From the NCBI RefSeq assembly GCF_009557055.1, contig NZ_CP045649.1, positions 620,001 to 684,000 of the forward strand: a stretch of DNA of 64,000 nt, read 5' to 3'. Both the position numbers and the translations under genes were made by a program. The notes under the pieces are model-generated. The model had not been told where the DNA came from. It ran no database searches and saw nothing but the letters and a program-made list of their open reading frames with translations. Of this stretch, positions 56,647 through 64,000 are shown piece after piece. Each line of letters begins with the position of its first letter. Position 1 is the first letter of the stretch. Source of the stretch: Nocardioides sp. dk884. GTDB taxonomy: Bacteria > Actinomycetota > Actinomycetes > Propionibacteriales > Nocardioidaceae.

Positions 56647-57336
56647 TTCCTTCGGGAGCGTCCAGTCCACCGGGCTCCCGCCCTGCTCGACCAGCAGCGC
56701 GTCGACGCGGCTGAAGGGCCGCGAGCCGAAGAACCCGCGGCGAGCCGAGAGCGGGGAGGGGTGCGCCGACGCGACGATCGGCACCCCGCCGAGCAGCGGG
56801 GTCAGCGACTGCGCGTCGCGGCCCCACAGCACCGCGACCAGCGGGCCGCCGCGGGCGGCCAGCGCGCGGATCGCGCACTCGGTGACCTGCTCCCAGCCCT
56901 GTCGCCGGTGCGAGCCGGGCTCGCCGGGACGCACGGTCAGCACTCGGTTGAGCAGCATCACGCCACGGTCGGCCCAGGCGGTGAGGTCGCCGTGCTCGGG
57001 CATCGCGATCCCCAGGTCCGCCTCCGCCTCGCGGTAGATGTTGGCCAGGCTGCGCGGCAGCGGGCGTACGTCGGCGTCGACGGCGAAGCTCAGCCCGATC
57101 GGGTGGCCGGGCGTGGGATAGGGGTCCTGGCCCACCACCAGCACCCGCACGTCGGCCAGCGGCCGCTCGAAGGCACGGAAGACCCGCTCCCCGGTCGGGA
57201 GGTAGGGCCGTCCGGCGGCCAGCTCCGCGCGCAGGAAGCCGCCGAGCGCCGCGATCGTGTCGTCGACGGGGGCCAGCGCCCGCGCCCAGTCGGGCGCCAT
57301 CAGGCCGCGGTCGACGAGCTCGGCGAGCGCGCTCAC
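56644..57336 (-). CDS. ung: Uracil-DNA glycosylase, family 1
   Basis: GTG 57336 overlaps the upstream stop (GTGA), giving 230 residues. The water-activating motif [40 protein letters not shown] and the DNA-intercalation motif [19 protein letters not shown] identify UNG. The enzyme removes uracil from DNA in base-excision repair. It is the last of the GPH-transporter / PLP-decarboxylase / ung series, and is followed after 28 bp by the dioxygenase gene, whose promoter uses its 3' end. Confidence 0.96.
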   Translation of the reverse strand: MSALAELVDRGLMAPDWARALAPVDDTIAALGGFLRAELAAGRPYLPTGERVFRAFERPLADVRVLVVGQDPYPTPGHPIGLSFAVDADVRPLPRSLANIYREAEADLGIAMPEHGDLTAWADRGVMLLNRVLTVRPGEPGSHRRQGWEQVTECAIRALAARGGPLVAVLWGRDAQSLTPLLGGVPIVASAHPSPLSARRGFFGSRPFSRVDALLVEQGGSPVDWTLPKE

Positions 57337-58772
57337 GGGCGCGCCAGCCGATCCAGGAAGGTGACCAGCAGCGCCTCGCGCATGACGGGACTGGCCAGGT
57401 CGAGCAGCGCGTTGACGTCGGCCATCCGCGCGGGCAGCACCAGCGCGCCGTCGTCGCCCTCGGCCGCGAGCCCGGAGGCGGCCAGCAGCCCCTCGAAGTC
57501 GGCGTCGCTGAGGTGCGCGGGGTCGAGCGCCTCGACGTACGCCGCGACGTCGGGGTCCACGCGCACCGGCCCGGCCGCGACGGCGGCGGCCACCGACTCG
57601 CGCAGCGCGACCAGCAGGTCCTCGACCCCCGCGAGGGTGGCGGCGCTGACCGAGAGGTGGATCGTGGCGGGGGCGCCCGCGAAGCGCATCTGCGGCTGGA
57701 CGTACCAGCCGCGCGCGGCCATCTCGTCGCAGACGGTGAACGGGTCGCAGGTCGCGTCGGTGCCGAGCGCGAGGAGCGTGGAGTCCGGCTCGGCGACGAG
57801 GTGCAGCTCCGGCAGCGCGGCGACCCCCGCGACGATCCGGTCCACCGCGGCCAGCACGTCGGCGGTGAGCCGCTCGTAGCCCGCGTCGCCCAGCGTGGTC
57901 ACGACCGCCCACGCGCCGGCCAGCGGGCCGCCGGACTTGGTGGACTGCATGGTGGCGTTGAGCATCGTGTAGCCCGGCCAGGCCGCGGAGGCGAAGAACT
58001 GCGGGCGCCGGTGCGCGGGGCTGCGGTGCAGCAGCAGCGAGCTGCCCTTGGGTGCGTAGGCGTACTTGTGCAGGTCGACCGAGATCGAGGTGACGCCGGG
58101 GACCGAGAAGGTCCAGGCCGGGACCGGGCGCCCCAGCCGGGCGGCGTACGGCAGCACCCAGCCGCCGATGCAGGCGTCGACGTGGCAGCGCACGCCGCGC
58201 GCCGCGGCCGCGATCGCGGTGACCGGGTCGACGACGCCGTGGGCGTAGGAGGGGGCGCTGGCCACGACGAGCACGGTGGTGTCGTCGATGGCCGCGGCCA
58301 TGGCGGCGGCGTCGGCGCGGAAGTCCGGACCCACCGGCACCACCCGTGCCTCGACGCCGAAGTAGTGCGCGGCCTTGTGGAAGGCGGCGTGCGCGGTCGA
58401 GGGGATCACCATGGTGGGACGGGTGACGTCGGGGCGGCTGTCCCGCGCGCCCTGGACCGCCAGCAGCACCGACTCGGTGCCGCCGCTGGTGAGGGTGCCG
58501 ACCGCCCCGTCCGGCCCGTCCAGCAGGCGGAGGGCGAACCCGACCAGCTCGTTCTCCATCTGCAGCAGGCTGGGGAATGCGGTCGGGTCCAGGCCGTTGG
58601 AGCCGGCGTACGCCGCCACCGCCTCGCGTCCGACCCGGTCGACCTCGGCGAGCCCGGAGTCGTAGACGTAGGCCAGGGTGCGCCCGCCGATCACCGGCAG
58701 GTCTCCCGCCTGGAGCTCGCGGAGCCGGTCGAGCACGGTGGCGGGGGTGGAGCCGGGAGCGGGTGGGTTCAT
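57333..58772 (-). CDS. PLP-dependent decarboxylase/lyase (sphingosine-1-phosphate-lyase-like)
   Basis: The start at 58772 overlaps the transporter stop (ATGA). The 479-residue protein is a fold-type I PLP enzyme: [79 protein letters not shown] with the PLP-contacting Asp, and the PLP lysine in [18 protein letters not shown]. This pattern is typical of the group-II decarboxylase / sphingosine-1-phosphate lyase superfamily. The natural substrate in actinobacteria is unclear. Coupling to a transporter suggests it breaks down an imported amine or amino acid. Confidence 0.85.
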   Translation of the reverse strand: MNPPAPGSTPATVLDRLRELQAGDLPVIGGRTLAYVYDSGLAEVDRVGREAVAAYAGSNGLDPTAFPSLLQMENELVGFALRLLDGPDGAVGTLTSGGTESVLLAVQGARDSRPDVTRPTMVIPSTAHAAFHKAAHYFGVEARVVPVGPDFRADAAAMAAAIDDTTVLVVASAPSYAHGVVDPVTAIAAAARGVRCHVDACIGGWVLPYAARLGRPVPAWTFSVPGVTSISVDLHKYAYAPKGSSLLLHRSPAHRRPQFFASAAWPGYTMLNATMQSTKSGGPLAGAWAVVTTLGDAGYERLTADVLAAVDRIVAGVAALPELHLVAEPDSTLLALGTDATCDPFTVCDEMAARGWYVQPQMRFAGAPATIHLSVSAATLAGVEDLLVALRESVAAAVAAGPVRVDPDVAAYVEALDPAHLSDADFEGLLAASGLAAEGDDGALVLPARMADVNALLDLASPVMREALLVTFLDRLARP

Positions 58773-60097
58773 GCGGCGTCGACCTCCGAGGCGTCGAGGG
58801 AGTAGCGGGCGAGCCACCACAGGCTGAGCAGGACCAGCGCCGCCGGCAGCAGCGAGAATCCCACCACGATCGCGGTGACGGCGGAGTCGGGCTGGACCAC
58901 ACCGCTGCCGGAACGGTAGCCACCGAGCTGCAGCACCAGCGCGAAGACCGCCGGGCCCAGCGCCAGGCCGAAGGTCTCCCCGGCGGTCCACACGCCGGTG
59001 TAGACCCCGACCCGGTTGGTGCCGGTGCGCCGGGTGTCGAGCGCGGCGGCGTCGGGCATCATCGCCATCGGGAACACCTGGCAGCCGGCGTACCCGACCC
59101 CGCTCACCGCCACCGCCGCGAACAGCACCCCCGTCGGCGCCGAGTCGGCGAGCACCGCGACCAGCGAGCCGGCCGCGAGCAGCAGCGAGGAGGCGACGTA
59201 GCCGGCCTTCTTGCCGACCCGCTGGCCCACCGCGGCCCACACCGGCGTCAGCAGCAACGCGGGGGCCACGAAGCAGGCGAACAGCGCCGTCACCGCGCCG
59301 GTGCTCTCGAGCACGTCCTCGGCGAGGTAGTCGACCCCGGCCAGCACGCAGCCGACCGCGAGCGCCTGCACCACGAAGGTGCTCAGCAGCAGTCGGAAGT
59401 CCCGCGCGCCGGCGACGATGCGCAGCTGGTCGCGCAGCGAGCCGGCCCCCGGCTGGACCGCGCCGACCGGCGCGTGGCGGGTGCCGAGGTACGCCGCGAC
59501 GGCGCCGGCCAGGATCACCAGCGCCATCACGAGGCCCATCAGCCGGTAGCCGTCGCGCCCGCCCACCTCGTCGCGGATCAACGGCGCGCTCGCGCCGGCG
59601 AGCAGGATCGTCAGCGCCAGGATCGCCACCCGCCAGGTCATCAGCCGGGTGCGCTCGTCGTACGACGGGGTCATCTCGGCGGGCATCGAGACGTACGGCA
59701 CCTGGAAGAACGCGTACGCCGAGGCACAGGCCAAGAACAGCACCAGCACCCAGGCGGTCTCCAGCGCGGTCGGCATCGCCGGGGCGGCGAAGATCAGCGC
59801 GAAGGTGACCGCGAGCACGACGCCGGCGCGCAGCAGCCAGGGGCGCCGCGGGCCGCGGGGGTCGGTGGTCCGGTCGCTGATGCGGCCCGCGACCGGGTTG
59901 AGCAGCACGTCCCAGGCCTTCGGCACGAACACCACCACGCCCGCCAGCCCGGCGGCGAGGCCGATCTCGTCGGTCAGGTAGGGCAGCAGCATCAGCCCGG
60001 GCACGGTGCCGAAGGCGCCGGTCGCGACCGACCCGGAGCCGTAGCCGATGCGGACCCGGCGGGGCAGGGACGTGTCCTGGATCACTGGCGCGCTCAC
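58769..60097 (-). CDS. GPH-type MFS transporter
   Basis: The GTG at 60097 lies 7 nt after TAGCCT (60110-60105, minus strand), indicating a leaderless start. The 442-residue protein has about 12 transmembrane segments and the motifs of the glycoside-pentoside-hexuronide:cation symporter family ([72 protein letters not shown]). The imported solute is unknown. It heads a coupled operon with the PLP decarboxylase and ung. Confidence 0.85.
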   Translation of the reverse strand: MSAPVIQDTSLPRRVRIGYGSGSVATGAFGTVPGLMLLPYLTDEIGLAAGLAGVVVFVPKAWDVLLNPVAGRISDRTTDPRGPRRPWLLRAGVVLAVTFALIFAAPAMPTALETAWVLVLFLACASAYAFFQVPYVSMPAEMTPSYDERTRLMTWRVAILALTILLAGASAPLIRDEVGGRDGYRLMGLVMALVILAGAVAAYLGTRHAPVGAVQPGAGSLRDQLRIVAGARDFRLLLSTFVVQALAVGCVLAGVDYLAEDVLESTGAVTALFACFVAPALLLTPVWAAVGQRVGKKAGYVASSLLLAAGSLVAVLADSAPTGVLFAAVAVSGVGYAGCQVFPMAMMPDAAALDTRRTGTNRVGVYTGVWTAGETFGLALGPAVFALVLQLGGYRSGSGVVQPDSAVTAIVVGFSLLPAALVLLSLWWLARYSLDASEVDAA

Positions 60098-60127
60098 GTG
60101 CCGCAGGCTAGCGGCGGGCGGGCCGGG

Positions 60128-61306
60128 TCAGTGGACCAGCGCGCGGGACCCGCCGGAGCCGTGGCGGCGCTCGGGGTTGGTGCCGATGCCGGTGCCGCCG
60201 CGCGGGGTCCGGCGGCGACCGCGGCGCCGGGGCGCGATGTCCGACCACTCGGTGAGCCACTCGTCGAGCGCCACCCAGGTGCTGTCCCGCGCGCCGCGGC
60301 CGGTGAGCATGCCGAGGTGGCCACCGGGGACCACCTCGAGGCGCGCGTCGGGGGAGCCGGTCAGGTGCGGCAGCACGGCCTCGACGGCGCGCACCGGGGC
60401 GATGGCGTCGTTGGCGCCGGCGACGACCAGCACCGGGACCGTGATGGCGGACAGGTCGATGGTGCGCTCGCCGAGCTCCATGCTGCCGGTGTGGAGCATG
60501 TTGGCCTTGAGGAAGCGGTGGTAGAGCTGCCCGAAGCTGCGACCGGGGTAGGCCACCATGTGGGCGGTGAACCGGTCGACCGCCTCGATCTGGGCGAGGA
60601 ACTCGGTGTCGTCGAGGTTCACCGCGATGGCGAGAGGCTTGGTCACCAGCTTCTGGAAGGAGGAGAGCTGGAAGGCCCAGCGCACCAGCGGCTGCGGCGC
60701 CCCGCCCATCGCCCGGTAGGCCCGGGTCACCAGGCCGCGGCCCCCGGTGACGTCGAGCAGCGGGCGCAGCGGCGCGACCAGCGGCACCTGCGAGACGTCG
60801 GTGGGCGAGCCCAGCACGGTCAGGGAGGCGATCGGCAGGCCGGGGTCGTCGGCGGCGGTGAGCAGCGCGAAGATGCCGCCCAGGCTCCAGCCGATCACGT
60901 GCACCGGACGGCCGCCGGCGTGCGCCGAGACCGCCCGGATCGCCGCGGGGAGCACGTCGTCGACCCAGTGCTCCATGCCGAGGTGGCGCTCGCGGAAGGA
61001 CACCGCGCCGTACTCCACGAGGTAGGTCGCCCGGCCCTGGCCGACCAGGTGCTCGACCAGGGAGCAGCCGCGGCGCAGGTCGAAGCAGATCGCGGGTGCG
61101 GCCAGCGGGGTGACGAGCAGGACCGGGTCGCCGGAGGCGCTCTCCACCTCCGGGTCCGGGTGGTAGTGGTGGACCTGGCGCAGGGTGCCCTCGTCGATCA
61201 GGGTGCGCGGCATCGGGCGCACGTCGGCGATCCCGCCGTAGAGCAGCTTGTGGGCGACGTTGCCTGCCGCCGAGACGACCTGCTCGGGCTTGGGGATCAG
61301 GTCCAT
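60128..61306 (-). CDS. Alpha/beta hydrolase related to PHA synthases
   Basis: The 392-residue protein has the PhaC-like order: DPVLLVTPLAAPAICFDLRR, YLVEYGAVSFRERHLGMEHW, the nucleophile in VHVIGWSLGGIFAL, the acid in VAGANDAIAPVRA and the His in VPGGHLGMLTGR. The nucleophile is Ser (GWSLG), whereas true PHA synthases have Cys in this motif, so a lipase or esterase role is more likely than polymer synthesis. The C-terminus is very basic (RRRGRRRTPRGG), probably disordered. TAGCGT (61318-61313) ends 6 nt before its ATG. It is divergent from the FMN gene. Confidence 0.82.
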   Translation of the reverse strand: MDLIPKPEQVVSAAGNVAHKLLYGGIADVRPMPRTLIDEGTLRQVHHYHPDPEVESASGDPVLLVTPLAAPAICFDLRRGCSLVEHLVGQGRATYLVEYGAVSFRERHLGMEHWVDDVLPAAIRAVSAHAGGRPVHVIGWSLGGIFALLTAADDPGLPIASLTVLGSPTDVSQVPLVAPLRPLLDVTGGRGLVTRAYRAMGGAPQPLVRWAFQLSSFQKLVTKPLAIAVNLDDTEFLAQIEAVDRFTAHMVAYPGRSFGQLYHRFLKANMLHTGSMELGERTIDLSAITVPVLVVAGANDAIAPVRAVEAVLPHLTGSPDARLEVVPGGHLGMLTGRGARDSTWVALDEWLTEWSDIAPRRRGRRRTPRGGTGIGTNPERRHGSGGSRALVH

Positions 61307-61344
61307 CCGGGCACGCTACCTCCACGACGGGGTACACGGGGAGC

Positions 61345-62898
61345 ATGAAGTGGACCCGAACCGCCGCCGCCGGCACTGCCGCGCTGGGTGCCGTGGCCGT
61401 GCACGACCTGGTGCAGCGCAAGCACGCGATCCTGCGCAACTTCCCCGTGATCGGGCATCTGCGCTTCCAGCTGGAGCGTTTCGGGCCCGAGCTGCGCCAG
61501 TACATCGTCACCTCCAACGACGAGGAGCGGCCCTTCAGCCGCGACCAGCGCCGCTGGGTCTACGCCTCGGCGAAGGGGGAGAACTCCTACTTCGGGTTCG
61601 GCACCGACAACGACATCGAGAACGTCTCGGGCCAGGTGGTCATCAAGCACCGGACCTTCGCCGGCTCCGGCGCCGGCACCGGACGGCACGCCGAGGAGGG
61701 CGTGCCGTTGCCGGCCGCCAAGGTGATCGGCGCGGCCCGCGCCCGCGCCCAGTCGTTCCGGCCCGCCTCGGTGGTGAACATCTCCGGGATGAGCTTCGGG
61801 TCGCTGTCGCGCCAGGCGATCGAGGCGCTCAACCGCGGCGCCGCCGCCACCGGTGCGCTGCAGAACACCGGCGAGGGCGGCCTCTCGCCGTACCACCGCA
61901 ACGGCGGTGACCTCGTCTTCCAGATCGGTACGTCGTACTTCGGCTGCCGGGACGACCAGGGCCACTTCGACCTCGCCCGGCTCAAGGACCTGGTCGCCTC
62001 GGCGCCGGTGCGGGCCCTGGAGATCAAGCTGTCCCAGGGCGCCAAGCCCGGGCTCGGCGGCATGCTGCCGGGGGCGAAGGTGACCTCCGAGATCGCCGAG
62101 ATCCGCGGCATCACCGCGGGCCGCGACTGCGCGTCCCCGAGCCGGCACGCGGTCTTCGACGACGTCGACTCGATGCTCGACTTCGTCGAGCTGCTGGCCG
62201 CGGAGACCGGGCTGCCGGTCGGGATCAAGTCAGCGGTCGGCGACCTGACCTTCTGGGACCACCTCGTCGAGCAGATGGCCGCCGGCGGACGCGGGGTCGA
62301 CTTCGTCAACATCGATGGCGGCGAGGGCGGCACCGGCGCGGCGCCGCTGGTGTTCGCCGACTCGGTGGCCTACCCGTTCCGGATCGGGTTCGCCGAGGTC
62401 TACCGCCGCTTCGCCGCCGCGGGGCTCAGCGACGACGTCACGTTCATCGGCGCCGGCAAGCTGGGGCTGCCCGAGAACGCCGTGGTGGCCTTCGCCCTCG
62501 GCGCGGACATGGTCAACGTGGGGCGCGAGGCGATGCTCTCGATCGGCTGCATCCAGGCCCAGAAGTGCCACACCGACAAGTGCCCGACCGGCGTGGCCAC
62601 CCAGGACCCGCGCCTGGCACGGGGCCTGGACCCCACCTTGAAGGCGGACCGAGCGGCGCACTACCTGCTCGCGCTGCGCCGCGACCTGCTCAAGGTCGCC
62701 GAGGCGGTCGGGGTCCCGCACCCGGCGCTGATCGGTCCCGACGACATCGACCTCGCCGAGGGCGTCCGCTCGGCCACCTCGCTGCGCGAGGTCTACGGCT
62801 ACCAGCAGGGCTGGGGCGTGCCCGGCCCGCACCTGCGCGCCGAGATCGAGGAGCTGATGCGGGCCACCCCACGCCCTGTGGTCCCGCCGGCCGGGTGA
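61345..62898 (+). CDS. FMN-binding glutamate-synthase-like protein
   Basis: The 517-residue protein starts with a short hydrophobic helix (TAAAGTAALGAVAVHDLV) and then carries a glutamate-synthase central/FMN domain: NISGMSFGSLSRQAIEALNR, TGEGGLSPYH, ALEIKLSQGAKPGLGG, VDFVNIDGGEGGTGAAPLVF, FIGAGKLGLPENAVVAFALG, and the Cys cluster GCIQAQKCHTDKCPTGVA. The latter binds a 3Fe-4S cluster in true GltB. The amidotransferase and GXGXG domains are missing, so it is a stand-alone, membrane-associated FMN oxidoreductase of unknown substrate. Relatives are widespread in actinobacteria. Confidence 0.88.
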   Translation: MKWTRTAAAGTAALGAVAVHDLVQRKHAILRNFPVIGHLRFQLERFGPELRQYIVTSNDEERPFSRDQRRWVYASAKGENSYFGFGTDNDIENVSGQVVIKHRTFAGSGAGTGRHAEEGVPLPAAKVIGAARARAQSFRPASVVNISGMSFGSLSRQAIEALNRGAAATGALQNTGEGGLSPYHRNGGDLVFQIGTSYFGCRDDQGHFDLARLKDLVASAPVRALEIKLSQGAKPGLGGMLPGAKVTSEIAEIRGITAGRDCASPSRHAVFDDVDSMLDFVELLAAETGLPVGIKSAVGDLTFWDHLVEQMAAGGRGVDFVNIDGGEGGTGAAPLVFADSVAYPFRIGFAEVYRRFAAAGLSDDVTFIGAGKLGLPENAVVAFALGADMVNVGREAMLSIGCIQAQKCHTDKCPTGVATQDPRLARGLDPTLKADRAAHYLLALRRDLLKVAEAVGVPHPALIGPDDIDLAEGVRSATSLREVYGYQQGWGVPGPHLRAEIEELMRATPRPVVPPAG

Positions 62899-62904
62899 GC
62901 CTGC

Positions 62905-63990
62905 TCAGCCGACCACGACCGGCGTCGCCGGGCCGGGGACGCCGGTCATGGTGCCGCGGCGCGCGACGACGCGCAGGGTGTAGCTCCCCGGCCCCGGCAC
63001 GCGCACGGACACCCGCGCCGCAGCCGTCCACGCGCTGCTCGCGACGGTGCCGCCGGCCTCGTCGAGGGCCAGGACCTGCAGCTCGCGGGCGGAGACGGTG
63101 CGCCACGCGGGCACCGTCGCGGTGACGTCGACGCCGTCGACCGCGACGTCGGCGGGCACCAGCCCGGGGTCCCAGTCGCGGCGGGTGAACACCCGGCCCG
63201 CCGCCGGCGCGAGGCCGTGGCGCTGGAGGGCGCGCAGCACCCCGTGGGCGATGCTCGTCTCGCCGGTGGGGGTGGGATGCGTGCCGTCGTAGGTGTGCAG
63301 CTCCGGCACCCAGGCCCGGGGGCCGCGCGAGACGATGCGGGCCACCTGCACACGGTCGTCGCCGGCGGCCAGGCGCCGCAGGCCGCGGTCCACCTCGAGG
63401 CGCCGGGTGTTGGTGAACGCCTTGGTGACCGAGCTGGTGGTCACCTCGTTGAGCACGAAGCGGATCCGCGGGTCGATGCGCCAGGCCCGCCGCAGGTAGC
63501 GGCCGACGTCGGCGAGGATCTCCGCGGCCCCATGGGCCCGGGCGTCGTTGAAGCCGAGCCCGAGCACGATCACGTCCGGGCGGTGGGCGCGCACCCGCTT
63601 GCGCAGCAGCGGCAGGTGGTCGGCGTAGCCCGACCCGCCGGCGGCAGCGTGCGCCGTCTGGAAGCCGAGGTCGGTGCGCAGGTAGGTCTCGCCCCCGCGC
63701 AGGCCGGTGGTCGGCCCGACGAAGCGGACCGGGACCGACTGCTGGGCCAGCGCGCGCCACACCCAGTAGCGGTACGTCGTGTCGCCGCTGCGGCCCTGGG
63801 TGATCGAGTCGCCCACGAACATCACCCGCAGCGGCGTCGCCTGCCGCCCCGACGCGCCGGGCTCACCGCCGGCCGCAGCCGCGGCCGGGGGAGTCGCGAG
63901 CAGCGGGAGGAGGCCGGCGAGCAGGGCGAGTGCGGCCAGCACGACGACGGTCGCCGCGGGGGAGGAGCGAGCGGCCCGAGACGAGATCAT
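62905..63990 (-). CDS. Secreted SGNH/GDSL hydrolase
   Basis: The 361-residue protein has a signal peptide (ATVVVLAALALLAGLLPLLA, cleavage near APAAAAA-like PPAAAAA). The SGNH blocks are MFVGDSITQG (Ser), a conserved Gly in GGSGYADHL, GFNDA (Asn) and YDGTHPTPTGE (Asp and His). The C-terminal 110 residues form a beta-rich domain (RVSVRVPGPGSYTLRVVARR) that may bind carbohydrate. It is a predicted extracellular esterase or acyl hydrolase. It ends 6 bp from the convergent FMN gene. The promoter lies at or beyond the window end; 63991-64000 shows nothing. Confidence 0.88.
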   Translation of the reverse strand: MISSRAARSSPAATVVVLAALALLAGLLPLLATPPAAAAAGGEPGASGRQATPLRVMFVGDSITQGRSGDTTYRYWVWRALAQQSVPVRFVGPTTGLRGGETYLRTDLGFQTAHAAAGGSGYADHLPLLRKRVRAHRPDVIVLGLGFNDARAHGAAEILADVGRYLRRAWRIDPRIRFVLNEVTTSSVTKAFTNTRRLEVDRGLRRLAAGDDRVQVARIVSRGPRAWVPELHTYDGTHPTPTGETSIAHGVLRALQRHGLAPAAGRVFTRRDWDPGLVPADVAVDGVDVTATVPAWRTVSARELQVLALDEAGGTVASSAWTAAARVSVRVPGPGSYTLRVVARRGTMTGVPGPATPVVVG

Positions 63991-64000
63991 GACGGGCCGA

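Noticed and set aside
60128..61306. True PHA synthase (phaC)
   Set aside because: The nucleophile motif is GWSLGG with Ser, while PHA synthases use Cys; no phasin or phaR gene is nearby.

Overview
The window is very GC-rich, gene-dense DNA from an actinobacterium, most like Nocardioides or a relative in the Propionibacteriales. This is inferred from several features: a complete mce lipid-import operon directly upstream of rpoB-rpoC, many GTG or TTG starts, ATGA/GTGA stop-start overlaps nearly everywhere, many starts about 6-7 nt after a TANNNT -10 box (leaderless mRNAs), a DtxR/IdeR-type regulator, and LexA- and KstR-type operators of the actinobacterial kind.

Layout. 1-8.8 kb: the end of a YrbE/MlaE permease, mceA-F and two Mce-associated membrane proteins, all translationally coupled. 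8.8-16.5 kb: rpoB promoter, rpoB, a hairpin spacer, rpoC and a strong terminator. 16.5-24.4 kb: geranylgeranyl-reductase-type flavoprotein, double-Nudix protein, DUF1648 membrane protein, FAD/Fe-S 2-hydroxyacid-type dehydrogenase, a 28-residue membrane micro-ORF, a methyltransferase and a surface beta-propeller. 24.4-34.1 kb: topoisomerase IB, macro-domain protein, serC, acetyltransferase, SDR, pdxH, then a TetR-controlled heterodimeric ABC exporter. 34.1-36.6 kb: a short leader ORF with an extraordinary Shine-Dalgarno, a 22-bp tandem array, and an MFS-MarR drug-efflux pair. 36.6-46.5 kb: alpha-glucosidase, hotdog protein, photolyase, IdeR, sirtuin, DUF2277, beta-propeller, saccharopine-dehydrogenase-like protein, a catalytically degenerate SDR and tRNA-Arg. 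46.5-55.7 kb: comB-like gene, a decayed DUF222-HNH gene still carrying a LexA box, two SDRs, tRNA-Thr, pdxY, and a GMC oxidoreductase / aldehyde dehydrogenase / aldo-keto reductase cluster. The last two groups each have a KstR-type palindrome at the promoter. 55.7-64 kb: DODA-type dioxygenase, ung, PLP decarboxylase, GPH-type transporter, alpha/beta hydrolase, FMN glutamate-synthase-like protein and a secreted SGNH hydrolase.

How parts may work together. Two promoters 22 kb apart (MFS-marR and the dioxygenase) carry almost the same palindrome over an identical -10 box, suggesting one MarR regulon that pairs efflux with aromatic-ring cleavage. Two oxidoreductase clusters with KstR-type boxes suggest a steroid or lipid catabolic regulon. 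A 22-bp repeat occurs as arrays at three intergenic sites. I see no integrase, phage, CRISPR or complete insertion sequence. No single clearly new defence or metabolic system stands out. The strongest novel leads are the shared MarR-type operator, the leader ORF at 34.2 kb, the 22-bp repeat family, and the SDR without its catalytic Tyr and Lys.
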